NCBI GenBank assembly: GCA_964478455.1
Contig: CAYZJD010000014.1
Location: forward strand, 1-25,823
Source: CAYZJD01 sp964478455
GTDB taxonomy: Bacteria; Acidobacteriota; Terriglobia; Bryobacterales; Bryobacteraceae
DNA: 25,823 nucleotides
Direction of reading: 5' to 3'
Shown in pieces: positions 24,230-25,823 of the stretch. How positions within the stretch are numbered: the stretch's first letter is position 1; each line of letters opens with the position of its first letter. Both the position numbers and the translations under genes were made by a program. The notes beneath the pieces were generated by a model, which saw only the letters and a list, made by a program, of their open reading frames with translations, had not been told where the DNA came from and did no database searches.

Positions 24230-24949
24230 ATGGACGAGCGGGAAAGACCGGTAGCGACGCGGTGCCGTGGTTCCTCGCCCGCGCCGAGCCTGGTGGCGGC
24301 GGTGATCATCATCACCGTGGGCGTGGTGCTGTTCCTGGACCGCATGGGCCTGGCGGATGTGGGCGAACTGTTCCGGTACTGGCCGGTGCTGCTGATGCTG
24401 CTGGGGGTGGCGAACCTGTTGAAGCCGGAGCAAAGTTCCCGAGTGGGCGGGACGGGCCTGGTGATCTTCGGCGGCCTTTTCTTGCTTCACAACCTGGGTT
24501 ACTTGCGTGTGGATTGGAGCACCATCTGGCCGCTGTTCATCGTTGGGGTGGGAGTGCTGCTGCTCATCCGGGCGCTGGAGGGGCGGCGGCAGATGCCGGT
24601 GGGCTCCGCTCAGTCGCGTATGAACCAGTGGGTGATCTTTGGCGGCAACAAGATTCGGAACGACTCGAAGGAGTTCCGCGGCGGGGAACTGCTGGCGGTC
24701 TTCGGCGGCCACGAAGTTGACCTGACGAAGGCGGAGATGGTGGAGGAAGAGGTGGTGCTCACGACCACCGCCATCTTCGGGGGAGTCGAACTGCGAGTGC
24801 CGGAGCATTGGCGGGTGGTTCCGAAAGTCATGCCGCTGCTCGGCGCATTCGACGACAAAACCTACTACCGCAACCCGGAGACTGCGCAGGAGAAGCGCCT
24901 GATCGTGAAAGGGATGACGCTGTTCGGCGGCGTCGAGATTAAGAACTGA
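24230..24949 (+). CDS. LiaF-like membrane protein (DUF5668 + LiaF C-terminal domain)
   Basis: The 239 residues have four hydrophobic spans (about 19-36, 50-63, 73-90 and 98-114) matching the LiaF transmembrane domain. A C-terminal beta domain (about 130-239) has repeated 'FGG' turns at residues 137, 158, 183 and 232 ('WVIFGGNKI', 'LAVFGGHEVDL', 'AIFGGVELRVP', 'TLFGGVEIKN'). In Firmicutes, LiaF inhibits the LiaS kinase of a cell-envelope stress system. AGGAGG lies 5 bases before the ATG. It is followed by a shortened relative (16 bases on) and a LytS-like kinase, so it may regulate that kinase. The role here is inference from family and context. Confidence 0.85.
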   Translation: MDERERPVATRCRGSSPAPSLVAAVIIITVGVVLFLDRMGLADVGELFRYWPVLLMLLGVANLLKPEQSSRVGGTGLVIFGGLFLLHNLGYLRVDWSTIWPLFIVGVGVLLLIRALEGRRQMPVGSAQSRMNQWVIFGGNKIRNDSKEFRGGELLAVFGGHEVDLTKAEMVEEEVVLTTTAIFGGVELRVPEHWRVVPKVMPLLGAFDDKTYYRNPETAQEKRLIVKGMTLFGGVEIKN

Positions 24950-24965
24950 ACCGAGGAGGCCGGCC

Positions 24966-25421
24966 ATGACAACGGTGGAGTTCTGGCGGGACCTGGCGAG
25001 GCGGCCGGCGGCGTGGGCCGTGCTGCTGGGCTTCGTCTTCGTGCTGGCGGCGCTGCCCTCGGTCTATTCCTGGATTGAGCCGGCGGTTTCCGAGAGTGGC
25101 CTGCGCGCCTGGCAGGTGTTCGGCAGCGGTGGTATGCGCAACGCCAGCGACTTCACGGGCGGCGAGGCGGTGGCCGTGCTCGGCCGCTACACGCTGGACC
25201 TGACGGAAGCGGCGATGAGGGATAATGGCGGCGCGGCGATTCGCGCCACTGCCGTCGTGGGGCTGCTCGAGATCAAAGTGCCCAAGGATTGGGAGGTGCG
25301 GGTCCAGGGCCTGCCGCTGATGGGAGGATACCGGGACTTGACGGATCATGCCGGCGCGGGCGCGGGGCGGCTGCTGGTTCATGGGCTGGCGGTGTTCGGC
25401 GTGGTGCGAGTGACGAACTGA
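24966..25421 (+). CDS. Short LiaF-like protein with one membrane span
   Basis: The 151 residues have one N-terminal hydrophobic span (about 16-33) and a C-terminal beta domain parallel to that of the preceding LiaF-like protein: 'WQVFGSGG', 'VAVLGRYTLDLTEA', 'AVVGLLEIKVPKDWEV' and 'LAVFGVVRVTN'. Three of the four membrane helices are missing, and the FGG turns are degraded (FGS, LGR, VGL, FGV). It looks like a duplicated, shortened copy of its neighbour. GAGGAGG lies about 6 bases before the ATG. The kinase gene follows 10 bases later, so all three are cotranscribed. A modulating or decoy role toward LiaF or the kinase is speculation. Confidence 0.75.
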   Translation: MTTVEFWRDLARRPAAWAVLLGFVFVLAALPSVYSWIEPAVSESGLRAWQVFGSGGMRNASDFTGGEAVAVLGRYTLDLTEAAMRDNGGAAIRATAVVGLLEIKVPKDWEVRVQGLPLMGGYRDLTDHAGAGAGRLLVHGLAVFGVVRVTN

Positions 25422-25431
25422 GGCGGGTGCG

Positions 25432-25823
25432 GTGGAAGGCTCGTTTGTGCGCAAGGCGGGCGCAGGCTTCTACCTGGCCTGGATTCCGCTCGCCGGGTTG
25501 CTGGCGCTGTTGCTGGGCAGGGCCGTCGGCTGGCAGGCGGCGGTGGTGGTGGCGCTGCCGTCGTGCGCCGTATACGCGTTCGTTTGCCGGTCGTCCCGGT
25601 ATCTGTGCCGGATCCTGCCGCTGCGGCGGATGAGCGGGCCGCGGATCGCCGTCACTCACCTTCTCGCGGCGCTGCTGGCAAGCACGCTGTTCGTCCTGCT
25701 GGCCGGGCAGATCGGCGCGGCCGCGCTTGAGGCGGAGGCGGCCGAGCGCATGCGGAGGCAGATCCCGCTGCTGTTCATCGCGGGGGTGTCGTTCTACCTG
25801 CTGGCGGTGGCATTCCATTACAT
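25432..25823 (+). CDS. N-terminal membrane part of a probable LytS-type sensor histidine kinase (partial)
   Basis: The frame opens at a GTG (25432) preceded by GAGGCGGG and runs off the right edge after 130 codons. It contains about four hydrophobic spans (near 13-29, 34-50, 74-94 and 111-128), separated by Arg-rich loops. The last span ends 'LLAVAFHY', which resembles the end of the membrane domain of His_kinase/LytS-type sensors that I recall beside LiaF-like genes in Acidobacteriota. The kinase domains are outside the window, so the call rests on topology and context. Another four-helix membrane protein is possible. Confidence 0.55.
   Translation, partial: MEGSFVRKAGAGFYLAWIPLAGLLALLLGRAVGWQAAVVVALPSCAVYAFVCRSSRYLCRILPLRRMSGPRIAVTHLLAALLASTLFVLLAGQIGAAALEAEAAERMRRQIPLLFIAGVSFYLLAVAFHY

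Overview
The window is a GC-rich bacterial chromosome segment, probably from a metagenome assembly because it contains one 10-N scaffold gap. Gene content points to Acidobacteriota, most likely the Solibacter/Bryobacter branch. The signs are many exported enzymes with twin-arginine (Tat) leaders, a DUF362 protein, an N-terminally extended secreted serine hydrolase, a UxaE-type epimerase, LiaF-like proteins next to a LytS-type kinase, and a three-gene sdhCAB operon. This placement is an inference from content, not a database result. No rRNA, tRNA, CRISPR array or intact mobile element was seen, and no gene-free stretch exceeds 300 bases.

Layout. Bases 1-3809 (+): the tail of an unidentified gene, a secreted beta-propeller protein and a secreted class C beta-lactamase-like serine hydrolase. 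Bases 3825-8351 (-): a tight four-gene unit read galU, a uxaE-like epimerase, a Tat-exported sugar phosphate isomerase/epimerase-like protein, then a TlpA-like thioredoxin protein. Bases 8439-11870 (-): a DUF362 Tat protein, a Tat-exported PLP-fold enzyme with an added C-terminal beta domain, and a small cytochrome c. Bases 11939-15330 (-): sdhCAB. Bases 15422-18663 (-): a frameshifted creatininase-family gene, a DinB-like protein, a 2-oxo acid dehydrogenase E2 carrying the assembly gap, and a CoA-binding protein. Bases 18708-20887 (-): scpA-scpB-rluB, with abutting or overlapping ends. Bases 20947-21981 (+): a secreted GH26-like glycoside hydrolase, divergent from scpA. Bases 22018-23337 (-): a secreted protein made only of POTRA repeats. 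Bases 23486-23945 (+): a chimeric, frameshifted ORF joining a signal peptide to an ECF sigma-factor tail. Bases 24230-25823 (+): a LiaF-like protein, a shortened LiaF-like relative, and the start of a LytS-like histidine kinase that runs off the end.

How the genes fit together. There are two housekeeping blocks (sdhCAB for respiration; scpAB-rluB for chromosome segregation and rRNA modification). The rest is largely accessory and envelope-directed: sugar and uronate metabolism, Tat-exported redox or PLP enzymes, and a probable envelope-stress sensing cassette at the right edge. The items most worth a second look are the signal-peptide/sigma-factor chimera, the barrel-less POTRA protein, the exported PLP enzyme cluster, and the LiaF/LiaF/LytS cassette. 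Both frameshifts lie in simple-sequence runs, so assembly or sequencing error must be excluded first.
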